Source: Ureibacillus thermophilus (GTDB lineage: Bacteria > Bacillota > Bacilli > Bacillales_A > Planococcaceae). Taken from it: a stretch of 61,474 nucleotides of DNA. A model generated the notes under the pieces. That model did no database searches and was not told where the DNA came from. It was given only the letters and a program-made list of their open reading frames with translations. Of the stretch, positions 16,774 to 26,334 are shown one piece after another; positions within the stretch are counted from its first letter, which is position 1, and every line of letters begins with the position of its first letter. Location: positions 8,001-69,474 of the forward strand of contig NZ_CP036528.1 of NCBI RefSeq assembly GCF_004331915.1. The letters run 5' to 3'. Both the position numbers and the translations under genes were made by a program.

Positions 16774-18114
16774 TTATAAAATAAGCAATATCCACAAATA
16801 TAAACTGAATAAGCTGACCATTAGCGCAGCGGGAACGACTAAAATCGTAATGCTGATATATTTTCCCCACGTTACTTTAATTTGATATTTTTTTAATATA
16901 AACATCCAAATGAGTGTAGCTAATGTGCCAATAGGTGTTAATAACGATCCTATATCGCTCCCTATAATGTTTGCTAAATATGCCACTTGCATTACTGCCG
17001 TATCTAATTCCATTTCGGTAATGGCAAGTGTTCCAATCATCACCGCAGGAAGATTGTTAAAAATATTGGAAAACACCGTTGTTAACAATCCCATCGTCAT
17101 AGTGGCGTGAAAAGTATCGAATTCAATATTCTCTTTGAATGTTGAGATAATTAGAGTGTTTAAACCGGCATTTTTCAATCCATAAACAAGCACATACATA
17201 CTAAATGCAAAAATTAAAATATGCCACGGAGTACTTTTTAATATATCCTGAAATCCAATTCTTCTTTTTAACCATCGAATCATCATCAATATCAATGCAC
17301 CAAATAATCCTATAAACTCCATTGGAATACCAAAGGGTGAAAGAACAAAAAAAGCCCCTCTTGTTACTACTACAACCGCAATACAGATTTTAAATAAATT
17401 TTTATCTACTTCAGCCTCAGCTGATGGATTAAGAGGATGCGTGAAAATATTCGATATTCTCCCATTGAAAACCGTTAACCCTAATTGCTTTGGTATATGA
17501 TTTCTAAATAGCCAATACAATATCAGGTTCATTGCAACAATGCCACACATGGACGGTACAAACATGATTTTTACATAACTATTTAAATCTAATCCGACAA
17601 TTTTTAAAGCAATTAAATTGGAAATATTGCTTACAGCGATAGGGGCGCTTGATGCCGTTGCAACCAATGCTCCTGAAATTAAATAAGGAAGATATTGATG
17701 CGGTTTTAATGATAAAAATCGGATGATGTGGATAATGATAGGGGTAGTAATAAGAATGCTTCCATCATTATTAAATAGCATGGTCATCAGAAAACATAGC
17801 AGATTTGTGTAAAGATACAGCCGTATTCCAGAATTCTTTGATTTTATAATGATATTATGGGCAATCCATTTAAAAAATCCTATACTCTCCAATACTATTG
17901 ACATCATAATAGTAGAAAGTATTGTAAGTGAGGGGCCACTTACAATACTTAGAATGTTTTTTAAATCTTCAATACTTACATATCCTAGTAAGACAATCAT
18001 CGTAGCCCCTATAACAATCGGAATCGTTTCATTGATTCCTTTAGGCCTCCATAACATGACAGCAATGGAGAGCGAAAAAATTAGGTACATCCAAATTGTA
18101 GAAAAATCTACCAT
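16774..18114 (-). CDS. ArsB/NhaD-type anion efflux transporter in coat operon
   Basis: A 446-residue polytopic membrane protein with about 11-12 hydrophobic segments. FNNDGSILITTPIIIHII (~residue 115) and SSAPIAVSNISNLIAL (~155) match the conserved loops of the ArsB/ion-transporter superfamily (arsenite, sodium or dicarboxylate exchangers). Within this group it most resembles ArsB-like pumps of Bacillus, but no arsR or arsC is nearby, so arsenite as substrate is unproven. Its ATG immediately follows the stop of a 44-residue membrane peptide. The same strand continues upstream to two cotB-like genes with short gaps, so it may be expressed in the mother cell during sporulation. Confidence 0.75.
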   Translation of the reverse strand: MVDFSTIWMYLIFSLSIAVMLWRPKGINETIPIVIGATMIVLLGYVSIEDLKNILSIVSGPSLTILSTIMMSIVLESIGFFKWIAHNIIIKSKNSGIRLYLYTNLLCFLMTMLFNNDGSILITTPIIIHIIRFLSLKPHQYLPYLISGALVATASSAPIAVSNISNLIALKIVGLDLNSYVKIMFVPSMCGIVAMNLILYWLFRNHIPKQLGLTVFNGRISNIFTHPLNPSAEAEVDKNLFKICIAVVVVTRGAFFVLSPFGIPMEFIGLFGALILMMIRWLKRRIGFQDILKSTPWHILIFAFSMYVLVYGLKNAGLNTLIISTFKENIEFDTFHATMTMGLLTTVFSNIFNNLPAVMIGTLAITEMELDTAVMQVAYLANIIGSDIGSLLTPIGTLATLIWMFILKKYQIKVTWGKYISITILVVPAALMVSLFSLYLWILLIL

Positions 18115-18249
18115 CTAAACAGCCGCCTTGGATTGTTCAAATGTTGACTGCTTTGTTTCCATCACTGCCTCTTCTTTTGTTGGTGATGGAGAATCTAAAA
18201 ATACTTTGTAAAATAGGAAACCTGCAATTGAGAAGTAAAGGAGCATCAT
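18115..18249 (-). CDS. 44-residue single-span membrane peptide coupled to the transporter
   Basis: Starts ATG 18249 (or 18246) after AAGGAGGG with nine-base spacing and ends with TAG directly abutting the transporter ATG (TAGATG), a classic translational-coupling arrangement. The peptide has a hydrophobic N-terminal half (MMLLYFSIAGFLFYKVFL) and a charged tail PSPTKEEAVMETKQSTFEQS. It could be a small transporter subunit or regulator. No family is recognised. Confidence 0.65.
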   Translation of the reverse strand: MMLLYFSIAGFLFYKVFLDSPSPTKEEAVMETKQSTFEQSKAAV

Positions 18250-18278
18250 CAACGTTATCCCTCCTTCTCCTATCAACC

Positions 18279-19607
18279 TTAGTAATAGCGTCTCTCTTTT
18301 AACTGCAAATACATTTTCTCCGCATGCTTCATTAGAGCTCTATATTGATTTTCGATATGGTACATTCTTTCTGCAAACTTCATTAATGCATAATACTGGT
18401 ACTCCAAAAGCCGCTTATTATCCTCAATTAACATTGGAACGGATTCATGGAAAAATTCTATATTCTCTTCTTCCAATGTCTCGTCTTTCGCTTCTTCTTT
18501 GGCTGCCACAATTTCTCCTGCGACTGGTTGAATTTCAAATGCTTCACTACTTGTTTGATTTGATTCTTCCGCCAACTCTTGAGCATTTTCTCTTTCAACA
18601 GCTACAATCTCACCAACTGCTGGTTGGATTTCAAATGTTTCTTCTTTTTGTTTCTCTTCATCCAAAAGATTTTGTGCAGATTCTTCGTTTGCTGCAATTT
18701 CTGCAATATTTTGGGCTACATCAGATTCCGATTTTTTTAAACCTTCTTCTTGTTTTGTTTGTTTCTTAAGGTTTCCGATATCCATTTCGTTCCAAGTGCA
18801 TTCTTGTATTGGAGAGTTGAATTTAATTTCTTGAAAAAGGGGTCTTTTTTGATTTTTCATTTTTTTCTTTGGAGCTGTTGTTTGTTTTTTTAATTTTTCT
18901 GAAGGATTTGCATGAGTATCTGATGATGGTTCTTCCGGTGAGGCTGTCATTTGCTCAATTTTTTCTTCTTGTTGTGCCGCTTCGTTCTCAGCTACAGGAG
19001 ATACTGAAGATTCTTGATGGTCCTCTCCATCACTCGCCTCTGAAACAAAATTTTGTACTTTTTCTTTAATCGATTCTGCGATTGCATTTTTCTGTTCTTT
19101 AGTAAGTTCCTCTCCTATTAGCGTAGAGTTATTTAGCGTATTATTGGCAGTTTCCGTTGAATTCAGATGAACTATTTGATTTTCATCCACTTGTTCATTG
19201 AAAACATTAGTAATCTGGGATTTTAAAATGAAGTACTGTCTATCTCCATTGATTAGCAATATATAATCTTCGGAAACTTGACTAAGCACTCCTGAAAAGC
19301 TTTGTTCGTCTAAACTGTTCACTGTGATCCATTGCAAATACATCGTTTTTAAAATTTCTTCCAACTTTACTCTGTTTATTGCTATATTTTGGCCGTCCTT
19401 TTCGAAGGTAAAATCTTTTGCATTTTTCGATATTGCTTTAATTTGGGTGATAGGAAAATATAAAATGTTTTCTTTTACTTTCACAATGATGTGATCTTCT
19501 TGCACACTTAATAAAGTGCCTTGAACAGACTGATCATCAACTAAGAATAATTGAATCTCAATGCCTTCTAAACTTTTTAATGCATCCACCAAAAGTTCCG
19601 CATTCAA
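18279..19607 (-). CDS. CotB-like spore coat protein with long acidic tail
   Basis: A 442-residue protein. Residues 1-150 contain two copies of an Sm-like/CotB fold unit (VQGTLLSVQEDHIIVKV... and FSGVLSQVSEDYILLI...), similar to CotB N-terminal units but without the RGGPES signature. From ~160 onward it is Glu-rich and low complexity, with an internal duplication EIQPAVGEIVAVE / EIQPVAGEIVAAK, and it closes with an aromatic helical tail (YYALMKFAERMYH / YRALMKHAEKMY). The start is TTG 19607, after AAGGAGG at nine bases; the ATG four bases downstream is out of frame. Unlike B. subtilis CotB its tail is acidic rather than SK-rich, complementary in charge to the CotG-like protein nearby. It lies 48 nt after cotB on the same strand. 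Confidence 0.75.
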   Translation of the reverse strand: MNAELLVDALKSLEGIEIQLFLVDDQSVQGTLLSVQEDHIIVKVKENILYFPITQIKAISKNAKDFTFEKDGQNIAINRVKLEEILKTMYLQWITVNSLDEQSFSGVLSQVSEDYILLINGDRQYFILKSQITNVFNEQVDENQIVHLNSTETANNTLNNSTLIGEELTKEQKNAIAESIKEKVQNFVSEASDGEDHQESSVSPVAENEAAQQEEKIEQMTASPEEPSSDTHANPSEKLKKQTTAPKKKMKNQKRPLFQEIKFNSPIQECTWNEMDIGNLKKQTKQEEGLKKSESDVAQNIAEIAANEESAQNLLDEEKQKEETFEIQPAVGEIVAVERENAQELAEESNQTSSEAFEIQPVAGEIVAAKEEAKDETLEEENIEFFHESVPMLIEDNKRLLEYQYYALMKFAERMYHIENQYRALMKHAEKMYLQLKERRYY

Positions 19608-19655
19608 ATGATAGGGCCTCCTTTTTCATGCAATCCGCACAAAGTTCCCTATGAA

Positions 19656-20120
19656 TTAGCTTTCTTCTCCATTTTGTTTTTCAGGTTTCTTTTCTGTTTT
19701 TTTTCCATAACTCACATTGCGAATATGGAACATAGCTACTCGGATTACTTCATTATTTAATACAATAGTGATATAATCATCGAACACTTCTTCTAATACA
19801 CCTTCTACAGATTCAGGTCCTCCGCGGTTAATTTTTATCCACTTATGGCGCAATTCATTTAAAACAGCTCTGAAATCCATGAAGCTTTCAAACTTTTTAA
19901 AATCCTTTGGAACTTCTGCTTTAATCTTCATTTCATTTTTTGAATCTTGTGTAATGCTCTTTACATGCTGCAATTTGTAAAAAATTACACCATCTTCATC
20001 CGTCAACAATGCGAAATAGTCGTTATGAGCAGAAAGTACTCTACCTACTCTAGACTCAGGTCCTCCACGGTCAACTTTCACAACTTGATTTAGCAAAGAT
20101 TGCAGTAAATCCCTGTTCAT
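19656..20120 (-). CDS. cotB: Spore coat protein CotB, short form
   Basis: A 154-residue protein with two copies of the CotB unit: VKVDRGGPESRVGRVLSAHN (~residues 12-31) followed by YKLQHVKSIT, and IKINRGGPESVEGVLEEVFD (~95) followed by FHIRNVSYG. These correspond closely to the RGGPES repeats in the N-terminal half of B. subtilis CotB, an outer-coat protein phosphorylated by CotH. The SK-rich C-terminal half of the B. subtilis protein is absent; it ends in a short KKTEKKPEKQ tail. ATG 20120 has GGGAGGA at seven bases; the reading from 20147 is rejected. First gene of a likely cotB-cotB2-peptide-transporter operon. Confidence 0.88.
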   Translation of the reverse strand: MNRDLLQSLLNQVVKVDRGGPESRVGRVLSAHNDYFALLTDEDGVIFYKLQHVKSITQDSKNEMKIKAEVPKDFKKFESFMDFRAVLNELRHKWIKINRGGPESVEGVLEEVFDDYITIVLNNEVIRVAMFHIRNVSYGKKTEKKPEKQNGEES

Positions 20121-20227
20121 TGTTGTTCCTCCCATTATGAATTTCATTATTATTTATACGAGTAAAGGCAAAAGGTATATAGTTAGACGCCCATAAATCA
20201 ACAATTAATTAGCTATTGGCGTTATGT

Positions 20228-20236
20228 TATTGTATG
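20228..20236 (-). promoter_or_regulatory. Mother-cell sigma (E/K) -10 for the cotB operon
   Basis: On the minus strand CATACAATA fits both sigma-E (CATACAnT) and sigma-K (CATAnnnTA) -10 elements, about 108 bp upstream of cotB. ATATT lies 12 bp further upstream, slightly closer than a canonical sigma-E -35. Confidence 0.4.
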
Positions 20237-20403
20237 AATCATGCATAAAATATGACTCTACATTTTTTTCCATATTTCGAGCAAGATAAAAAAGAGAAGA
20301 AGAAATATAACATCATTTATTTGGAAGGTACCTGAAAGGGATTTAGAAGGGGTCTCACCGCTTGAAAAGAGAATTTAAAAATCGAACATGAAAAAGAGAA
20401 AAA

Positions 20404-20520
20404 ATCGCCAAGCACAAAATTTAGGCGTTAGAATTCCTGGATAATCGCCAAAATTGCAAAAATAATCGCCAAATCGGAAAGAATAATCGCCAACTCCATG
20501 AAAATAATCGCCATGCACAA
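20404..20520. repeat. 21-bp repeat array A (ATAATCGCCA type)
   Basis: ATAATCGCCA recurs with cores (atcgcca) starting at 20444, 20465, 20486 and 20507, exactly 21 bp apart, plus an outlier at 20404. The 11 bases between cores vary freely. The same core in reverse (GGCGATTAT) forms array B at 50.4 kb with the same period. No gene is supported here. Confidence 0.85.
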
Positions 20521-20523
20521 ACT

Positions 20524-20562
20524 AAAAGGGCTGGGCCGAAGTTCGATTCGGACAGCCCTTTT
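20524..20562 (-). terminator. Terminator after zinc-finger membrane protein gene
   Basis: AAAAGGGCTG pairs with CAGCCCTTTT, and inner CCGAA with TTCGG, around a five- to six-base loop. Confidence 0.75.
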
Positions 20563-20596
20563 CAGCATTTTTTCCATCATGAAATTGCATCGTCCA

Positions 20597-21463
20597 TTAA
20601 CGCAAATACAACGAATAACTCTCAATCACTGGCACGGTCAACTCGGCATCTAAATGTTTTCCTGCAGAGACCGTTCCTATAATTTTTCCGTAAATCTCCA
20701 CTTGGTCATTTACACTGACTTGATAATCTTGTTCTTTTCGTTTGACATAGACCACTTTATTTTTCAATGGTTCTGTGGACATATCAATCATCATATAGTC
20801 GCTGCCATCTAAAAGAAACACTTTGCCTGTAAACTTAACGAGCTGTTTTCTTTGGCTCCCATACCCTTCAAAGGCGATGTGATATAATTCATCGTAATCC
20901 ACTTCAATGGCATTATTTTTTAAATAATTTAATGAATAATCATTCAACTCTTTTTGATTGGGCGAATCATCCATCAATCCCATGACGATAAACATTCCGA
21001 TGAAGATACCGCCTTGAATAAATATGGATTTCATCATCTCTCCGAAGCCGTTTTTGATAAAAGCCAAGAGGATATAGTATAAGCCAAAAAATACATGGAT
21101 GATGAAAAGTGATAAAAAAACATCAGCAATCTTATCTTGATTGTAAATAGAGAGCAACAAAGCGATGCCTAAGATGATAAGTTCTATAATCAAAATGAAC
21201 CGCGAATTTTCCATCCAATTTTTCTGTTTCGAAATTCCTTGAACCTCACTATTTTTCGTAAAAATGGATGGATCTTCATCGACGTGATGACCGCATTTTA
21301 TACAATAAATCGTATTGTTACTATTTTCCTCCTGGCAAATAGGACATCTCCAATAATAATCGGATTCATCCTTCTTTTCCCGGTAATACCCGCAATTTAA
21401 ACAATAAGTGGCATGGTCATTATTCAAATGATAGCATTTGGGGCAAGCCCATTTGGCCGGCAT
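20597..21463 (-). CDS. Membrane protein with two RanBP2-type zinc fingers
   Basis: A 288-residue protein. Residues ~4-24 (WACPKCYHLNNDHATYCLNC) and ~39-58 (WRCPICQEENSNNTIYCIKC) each fit the RanBP2 zinc-finger pattern W-x-C-x2-C-x3-N-x6-C-x2-C exactly. Three or four membrane spans follow (~85-175; for example FILIIELIILGIALLLSIY, VFLSLFIIHVFFGLYYILL, GGIFIGMFIVMGLM). The ~110-residue C-terminal part looks like a small beta-barrel domain (VKFTGKVFLLDGSDYMMIDM... VNDQVEIYGKIIGTV). Function unknown. ATG 21463 has AAGGAAG nine bases upstream; the earlier GTG overlaps that site. Confidence 0.8.
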   Translation of the reverse strand: MPAKWACPKCYHLNNDHATYCLNCGYYREKKDESDYYWRCPICQEENSNNTIYCIKCGHHVDEDPSIFTKNSEVQGISKQKNWMENSRFILIIELIILGIALLLSIYNQDKIADVFLSLFIIHVFFGLYYILLAFIKNGFGEMMKSIFIQGGIFIGMFIVMGLMDDSPNQKELNDYSLNYLKNNAIEVDYDELYHIAFEGYGSQRKQLVKFTGKVFLLDGSDYMMIDMSTEPLKNKVVYVKRKEQDYQVSVNDQVEIYGKIIGTVSAGKHLDAELTVPVIESYSLYLR

Positions 21464-21489
21464 CGTCAACACTTCCTTGTCAATGCAAT

Positions 21490-21915
21490 CTATAAACTAA
21501 ATATACAAGGAAATTTCTGATAAATCCAAAAATGACTCTGCGGTTTATCATCATGAACAGGATTTAAAAAGAAAGCAATTTGAAGTTTATTTTCTCTGCA
21601 TGAAGATGAAATTCCAATGTTTCGATCGAAGTTTTCCACTTTTTTTGTATTCGGTTTCACTTTACCATTCCACGATAAATAAGTACCGATTCTCATTAAC
21701 TTTTCAAAGGGCCCTATCTTCCATTTTTTCAAGTAAAGCCGGCTTATGAATGCCTGGCATCGGAAAATAACGACAGCAAGAATAATTCCAGTAAATACAC
21801 CAAGTTTTCCGAACAACGCCAAACCATAGCCATAAAAAATGGTTGTACAAATTAAAGATTGGAAAAGATAATTCGTCATTGACAAGCGTCCAATGGATTT
21901 AAAATACGTTGAAAC
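21490..21915 (-). pseudogene. DUF418 (YeiB-like) membrane protein, C-terminal remnant
   Basis: IGRLSMTNYLFQSLICTTIF and YGYGLALFGKLGVFTGIILA are the conserved C-terminal transmembrane region of DUF418 proteins, ending near KIGPFEKLMRIGTYLSW. The ~250 N-terminal residues are missing; the homology stops abruptly at ~21910, where the 5'-truncated histidine kinase on the other strand begins. The last ~60 residues (NGKVKPNTKK...) do not look like DUF418. Confidence 0.75.
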
Positions 21916-22637
21916 TTCATGCATCTAAAAGAGAAAGGGATAAATTGGAAAAAACAAAAGAAGAATGGATGGCTGGAATTTCCCATGATTTACGCACCCC
22001 GCTTTCTACAATGCAGGGATATGGGGTATTATTGGAAAGCGGCCAATATGATTGGTCAAAAGAAGAACTGATGGAGATTGGACAAACGATTCATGAAAAA
22101 AGCAATTACATGTTAAACTTGATTGAAGATTTTTCATTAAGCTTTCAATTAAAAAATAAACCTGGTCAGATTATTTTTGAGAAAACCGAAATGAATCAAT
22201 TTCTTAAGGAAATTCTAAAAAATTACCAACGAGATAAGACTTTAGCTTATTATACCTTTCATTTTAAAGGTCTAAATCAATCTGCATTTTTATCAATCAA
22301 TCAAAAACTATTTAAAAGAATGATCGATAACCTTATTTACAATGCCATCAAACATAATCCGAAAGGTACAATAATTTGGGTTTATTTAGAAAAAGATCAA
22401 GAGAAAAATATGTTGACGATAACCATTGAAGATAATGGAATTGGCATGGACAAAGAAACGTTGAAACATTTGTTTACCCGTTATTATCGAGGCACAAATA
22501 CAGATGAAAAAAGTGATGGAACAGGACTTGGAATGAGCATTGCAAAGCAAATTGCCGACTTGCATAAAGGCATGATTTCCGTACAATCTGAAAAAAATAA
22601 AGGGACGACTGTTACTATACAATTTAAATATGAATAA
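21915..22637 (+). pseudogene. Sensor histidine kinase, 5'-truncated (catalytic half only)
   Basis: Dimerisation/phosphoacceptor helix with SHDLRTPLSTMQGY (H-box), then NLIYNAIKHNPKG (N-box), DNGIGMDKETL (G1), GTGLGMSIAKQIA (G2): a complete HisKA plus HATPase pair. The sensor and membrane part are gone and the frame begins at the junction with the DUF418 remnant. The ATG at 21909 has no ribosome site and part of its context belongs to the other gene. No partner response regulator is adjacent. Possibly a leftover of a deletion that joined two divergent genes. Confidence 0.75.
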
Positions 22638-22735
22638 GACGGAACACAAATTAGAAGTTCTTTTTCTGTGAAAATGAACCCATTACATGCCAAGGTCTTG
22701 AATAAAAAATCATGGAAATTTATTAATAAAAATGG

Positions 22736-22774
22736 ACAGGTGCCTGTGAAATTTCACAAGCTACCTGTTTTTTT
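22736..22774 (+). terminator. Terminator after kinase remnant
   Basis: ACAGGT pairs with ACCTGT, and TGTGAAATTTCACA forms an inner palindrome, followed by TTTTTTTT. Confidence 0.8.
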
Positions 22775-22880
22775 TATAAAAAGCATTTTGACTTCTATGC
22801 GGGGCAAGAAAATACTACATTCATGCCTGTGTTACTACCGCTAATTCATGTAATTTTATTTTCTGCCCTCTTTTCCAAAA

Positions 22881-23873
22881 CTATTGATTTGTTTTTACGA
22901 TGGCCATTACATCAATTCTTTTTTCGTATTCTTCCAGCAACTCTCTCACTTCATTTGTTGATTTTGTATTCATCAACCGATTTCGTAATTCGCTTGCTCC
23001 ACGGAATCCTTTTACGTAGATTTTAAAGAAGCGATGAAGCGCCGTAATGGAACGTGGAATTTCTTCAATAAACTGATCATGCAAATCTAAATGGTATCTT
23101 AATAAATCTAAATATTCCTGAACCGTATGCTCTTTTGGTTCTTTTTCAAAGGCAAAAGGATTTTTAAATACGCCTCGTCCTATCATGATTCCGTCTACCC
23201 CGTATCTCTCGGCAAGTTCGAGGCCTGTTTTTCGGTCAGGAATATCTCCATTGATAGTAAGGAGTGTATTGGGAGCTATGCGGTCGCGCAATTTTTTGAT
23301 TTCCGGTATCAATTCCCAATGGGCTGGAACTTGGCTCATTTCCTTTCTTGTTCGCAAATGAATGGAAAGATTGACGATATTTTGTTTGAAAATGTGGGTC
23401 AACCATTCTTCCCATTCATTTACGTTTGTATAACCCAATCTCGTTTTGACACTGACAGGAAGTCCGCCTTCTTTGGCTGCCTGAATCAGTTCACTCGCAA
23501 CATCCGGACGTAAAATCAGCCCGCTGCCTTTTCCACGAGATGCTACATTTGGCACTGGGCATCCCATGTTAATATCGACGCCTTTAAATCCTTCTTCCTC
23601 CATGCCAATGGACATTTGGCGGAAATATTCTGGCTTATCTCCCCAAATATGGGCAACAATTGGCTGCTCATCTTCAGTAAATAACAAACGCCCCCGCACA
23701 CTTTTTTGTCCATCTGGATGGCAGTAGCTGTCGGTATTAGCAAATTCAGTAAAGAATACATCCGGTCTGCCTGCTTTGCTTATAACATGGCGAAACACCA
23801 CATCTGTTACATCTTCCATTGGAGCTAAAACAAAAAATGGTCGAGGCAATTCCAACCAAAAATTCTCTTTCAT
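22881..23873 (-). CDS. tRNA-dihydrouridine synthase
   Basis: A 330-residue FMN-dependent enzyme that reduces uridines in tRNA D-loops. Motifs: [13 protein letters not shown] (FMN, N-terminus), [11 protein letters not shown] with the catalytic-cysteine region (~residue 95), VKTRLGY (~145), [10 protein letters not shown] and [12 protein letters not shown] (phosphate binding, ~230). Closest to the DusC-like branch found beside DusB in Bacillales. ATG 23873 (MKENFW) is chosen because homology starts there; GAGAGGAATTGAG lies upstream, with longer in-frame starts up to 23915 less likely. Single gene, no operon partners. Confidence 0.9.
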   Translation of the reverse strand: MKENFWLELPRPFFVLAPMEDVTDVVFRHVISKAGRPDVFFTEFANTDSYCHPDGQKSVRGRLLFTEDEQPIVAHIWGDKPEYFRQMSIGMEEEGFKGVDINMGCPVPNVASRGKGSGLILRPDVASELIQAAKEGGLPVSVKTRLGYTNVNEWEEWLTHIFKQNIVNLSIHLRTRKEMSQVPAHWELIPEIKKLRDRIAPNTLLTINGDIPDRKTGLELAERYGVDGIMIGRGVFKNPFAFEKEPKEHTVQEYLDLLRYHLDLHDQFIEEIPRSITALHRFFKIYVKGFRGASELRNRLMNTKSTNEVRELLEEYEKRIDVMAIVKTNQ

Positions 23874-24060
23874 GCAAATCTCAATTCCTCTCATGATGAA
23901 ACTTAAAACAGTCATTACTTACTCTTATATATCATGTTTTATTCCATATTATCAAATGCATAAATCATGGCAATTTTTCAATCGAAACTATTCCCTCTTT
24001 ATCAATAATATAATATAAATCTACACAGATTGAAAAAAACTTGTTTAATCATCAGAATTG

Positions 24061-24095
24061 AAAAAGCTTCCCATAGCTTTTTCAGCTATGAGAAG
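24061..24095 (-). terminator. Terminator after chemoreceptor 2
   Basis: On the minus strand GCTTCTCATAGCT and AGCTATGGGAAGC pair around a short A-rich loop, followed by TTTTTC. Confidence 0.85.
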
Positions 24096-24103
24096 CCGGG
24101 ATC

Positions 24104-26092
24104 TTAATATTTAAAGGTAGAAATAGTTGATTTCAATTCTTCTGCCATGTTTGAAAGAGATTGAGCGGAAGCAGCAACTTCCTGCATCGCTGCCAACTGT
24201 TCTTCCACGGTTGCAACGACTTCTTCAGATGCGGCCGTGTTGCTTTGTGCGACTCGTACAATTTCATCCAACTCCGCATTTACATTATGAATCGTATTGG
24301 ACATTTCCGCTACGGCAGCAGCAACTTCTTCCATCTGCGGTGAAATCTCTTTCGTTGTTTGGAAAATGTAATTGAATTTCTCAATGGCTTCGCTCGTAAT
24401 TTCTACTCCATTTTTTACATCAATTGAAACCTGTTCCATCATTCTTACTGAATTTTCCGTGTCTGTCTGAATCTTTTCAATGATTGCTTGGATCTCTTTC
24501 GTCGATGCTTGTGTTTGTTCAGCAAGATTTCTTACTTCATCAGCTACAACGGCGAAGCCTTTTCCATGTTCTCCCGCCCGTGCCGCTTCAATCGCTGCAT
24601 TTAAAGCAAGCAAATTTGTTTGGTCTGCAATGCCTGTAATGACACTTAAAATTTCATTGATTTTCTTGGAGCTTTCATTGAGTGAATAGATGGTTTCCTG
24701 AGACTTGCTGACAGATGAATAGATGGATTGCATTTGTTCAACAGTTTTCGCAATCGCTTTGCCGCCTTCATCTGCCTTTCTTACCGCTTGGTGGGAAAGT
24801 TCTGTTACATGCGATGAACGTTCAGCAATGTTCGTTGCACCAAGGGACACTTCTTTAAAGAGTTGAGACATTTGTTCCACTGAATTTGTCTGGATTTCCG
24901 CATTTTTTGAAACTTCCTGAATTGAATTAGATACTTGTTCTGTTGCAGCACTTGTTTCTTCAGAACTTGCCGACAATTGTTCCGCCGTAGCTGCAACATT
25001 TTCAGCGGTTTCGTCAATTCGTCGAGTTAAGTTCCGCAAACCATCAATCATTTCATTGAAAGCAATTCCTAATTTGGCAATAATGTCATTTGACTTTATA
25101 CTTGCATATTGCGTCAAGTCACCTTTGCTTACTTTTTCCGCCAAATCCGTTAATTCTATTATCGGCTTGCTTACAGATTTTATAATGACAAGCACCGCGA
25201 TGATACCGAAGAAAATCGCCGTGATTCCTACGATTCCTGAAGTCAATAAAATCGACGAGTTTGCATCATCGATTTCTTTTTGATCAATCACCCCACCGAT
25301 TTTCCATCCTGTCAATTCATTCGTAGTGTAGACTAATGACACAACTTCTCTGTCCAATTTTCCGCTTAATTGGGCAGCTTCTTCTTTCATATTGTCATAG
25401 ATGGAACCCTTTGCTTCACTTCCCAATTCAGCAACAGGGTGGGCAATATATTTATTGTTTTTGTCTAATATAAATCCATATCCATCTGTACCGATTTGAA
25501 TGCCTTCTACCACTTCTTGCAATTTATTAAGAGTAATATCAATACCTACTACTCCATTTCCATCCGCAGCAGCTTTGGATATAGTAATGACCATCTCTCC
25601 CGTGCTTGCAGCAACATACGGTTCTGAAATTGCTACTTCACCAGTATGTTCCATAGCTTGTTTATACCAATCTCTTTCTCTTGGATCATACCCATCTGGA
25701 ACTTTTTTTGCAGCAGGTTCCTTAATAAACTCTCCTTTTTGATTTCCTATATAGACTCCGGCAACCTCAGGATGAGACTCTAGGTAAAATAGCAGCCATT
25801 TTCGAATTTCTAATTGGTCAGCTTGGAAATCCGTTGATTTTAGTTGATTCGCTAATACGTTAATGTCCGTCATTTTAGGTTCAATGACATCATTAATGAC
25901 AATATTTACCATCGAAACATTATCTGAAACATCCGATAATATTTGCGACTCTAATTTGTTTTTGGCTGTTTGATATGAAATTGAACCTATCAGCAAAGAA
26001 GAAGCAATTAAAGTGATGGTCATCAAAATAAGTATTTTCATATGAAAATTACGAAAACTAAACTTATGTATTTTCAATGAGGTATTGTCCAT
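24104..26092 (-). CDS. Methyl-accepting chemotaxis protein, dCache type (McpA/B/TlpA-like)
   Basis: 662 residues, the same length as the B. subtilis McpA/McpB/TlpA receptors. One membrane helix (~19-40), an extracellular double Cache domain (~42-280; [42 protein letters not shown]), a second helix (~285-310), HAMP, and a signalling hairpin with [20 protein letters not shown] (~490). DWYKQA with Y and D residues is typical of Cache domains that bind amino acids, so an amino-acid attractant is likely. ATG 26092 follows GGAGG. Monocistronic, with terminators at both sides. Confidence 0.93.
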   Translation of the reverse strand: MDNTSLKIHKFSFRNFHMKILILMTITLIASSLLIGSISYQTAKNKLESQILSDVSDNVSMVNIVINDVIEPKMTDINVLANQLKSTDFQADQLEIRKWLLFYLESHPEVAGVYIGNQKGEFIKEPAAKKVPDGYDPRERDWYKQAMEHTGEVAISEPYVAASTGEMVITISKAAADGNGVVGIDITLNKLQEVVEGIQIGTDGYGFILDKNNKYIAHPVAELGSEAKGSIYDNMKEEAAQLSGKLDREVVSLVYTTNELTGWKIGGVIDQKEIDDANSSILLTSGIVGITAIFFGIIAVLVIIKSVSKPIIELTDLAEKVSKGDLTQYASIKSNDIIAKLGIAFNEMIDGLRNLTRRIDETAENVAATAEQLSASSEETSAATEQVSNSIQEVSKNAEIQTNSVEQMSQLFKEVSLGATNIAERSSHVTELSHQAVRKADEGGKAIAKTVEQMQSIYSSVSKSQETIYSLNESSKKINEILSVITGIADQTNLLALNAAIEAARAGEHGKGFAVVADEVRNLAEQTQASTKEIQAIIEKIQTDTENSVRMMEQVSIDVKNGVEITSEAIEKFNYIFQTTKEISPQMEEVAAAVAEMSNTIHNVNAELDEIVRVAQSNTAASEEVVATVEEQLAAMQEVAASAQSLSNMAEELKSTISTFKY

Positions 26093-26297
26093 TATATATC
26101 CTCCATTTCCCCTATGTTCTCCAAATTTATATCGAAAAAATTTTTTAGTTTTCTATGCAATTTCACATTGTTTATATGTTAAAAATTTTAAAAAAACTCT
26201 ATATTCTTCAAACAATTCCCGCAATAACACTCGATTTTGCACAACAGAAATATATCAGAATAACGTTATAAAATATACTTTTTTGCTCAAAAAACGA

Positions 26298-26334
26298 GGC
26301 TGTTCAGAAAAGTAGAACACTTTCTGAACAGCCT
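26298..26334. terminator. Family-B-type hairpin in chemoreceptor spacer
   Basis: GGCTGTTCAGAAAAGT pairs with ACTTTCTGAACAGCC. It is the terminal hairpin of family B without the rest of the element. The rest of the 26093-26569 gap is AT-rich, with no gene seen. Confidence 0.6.
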
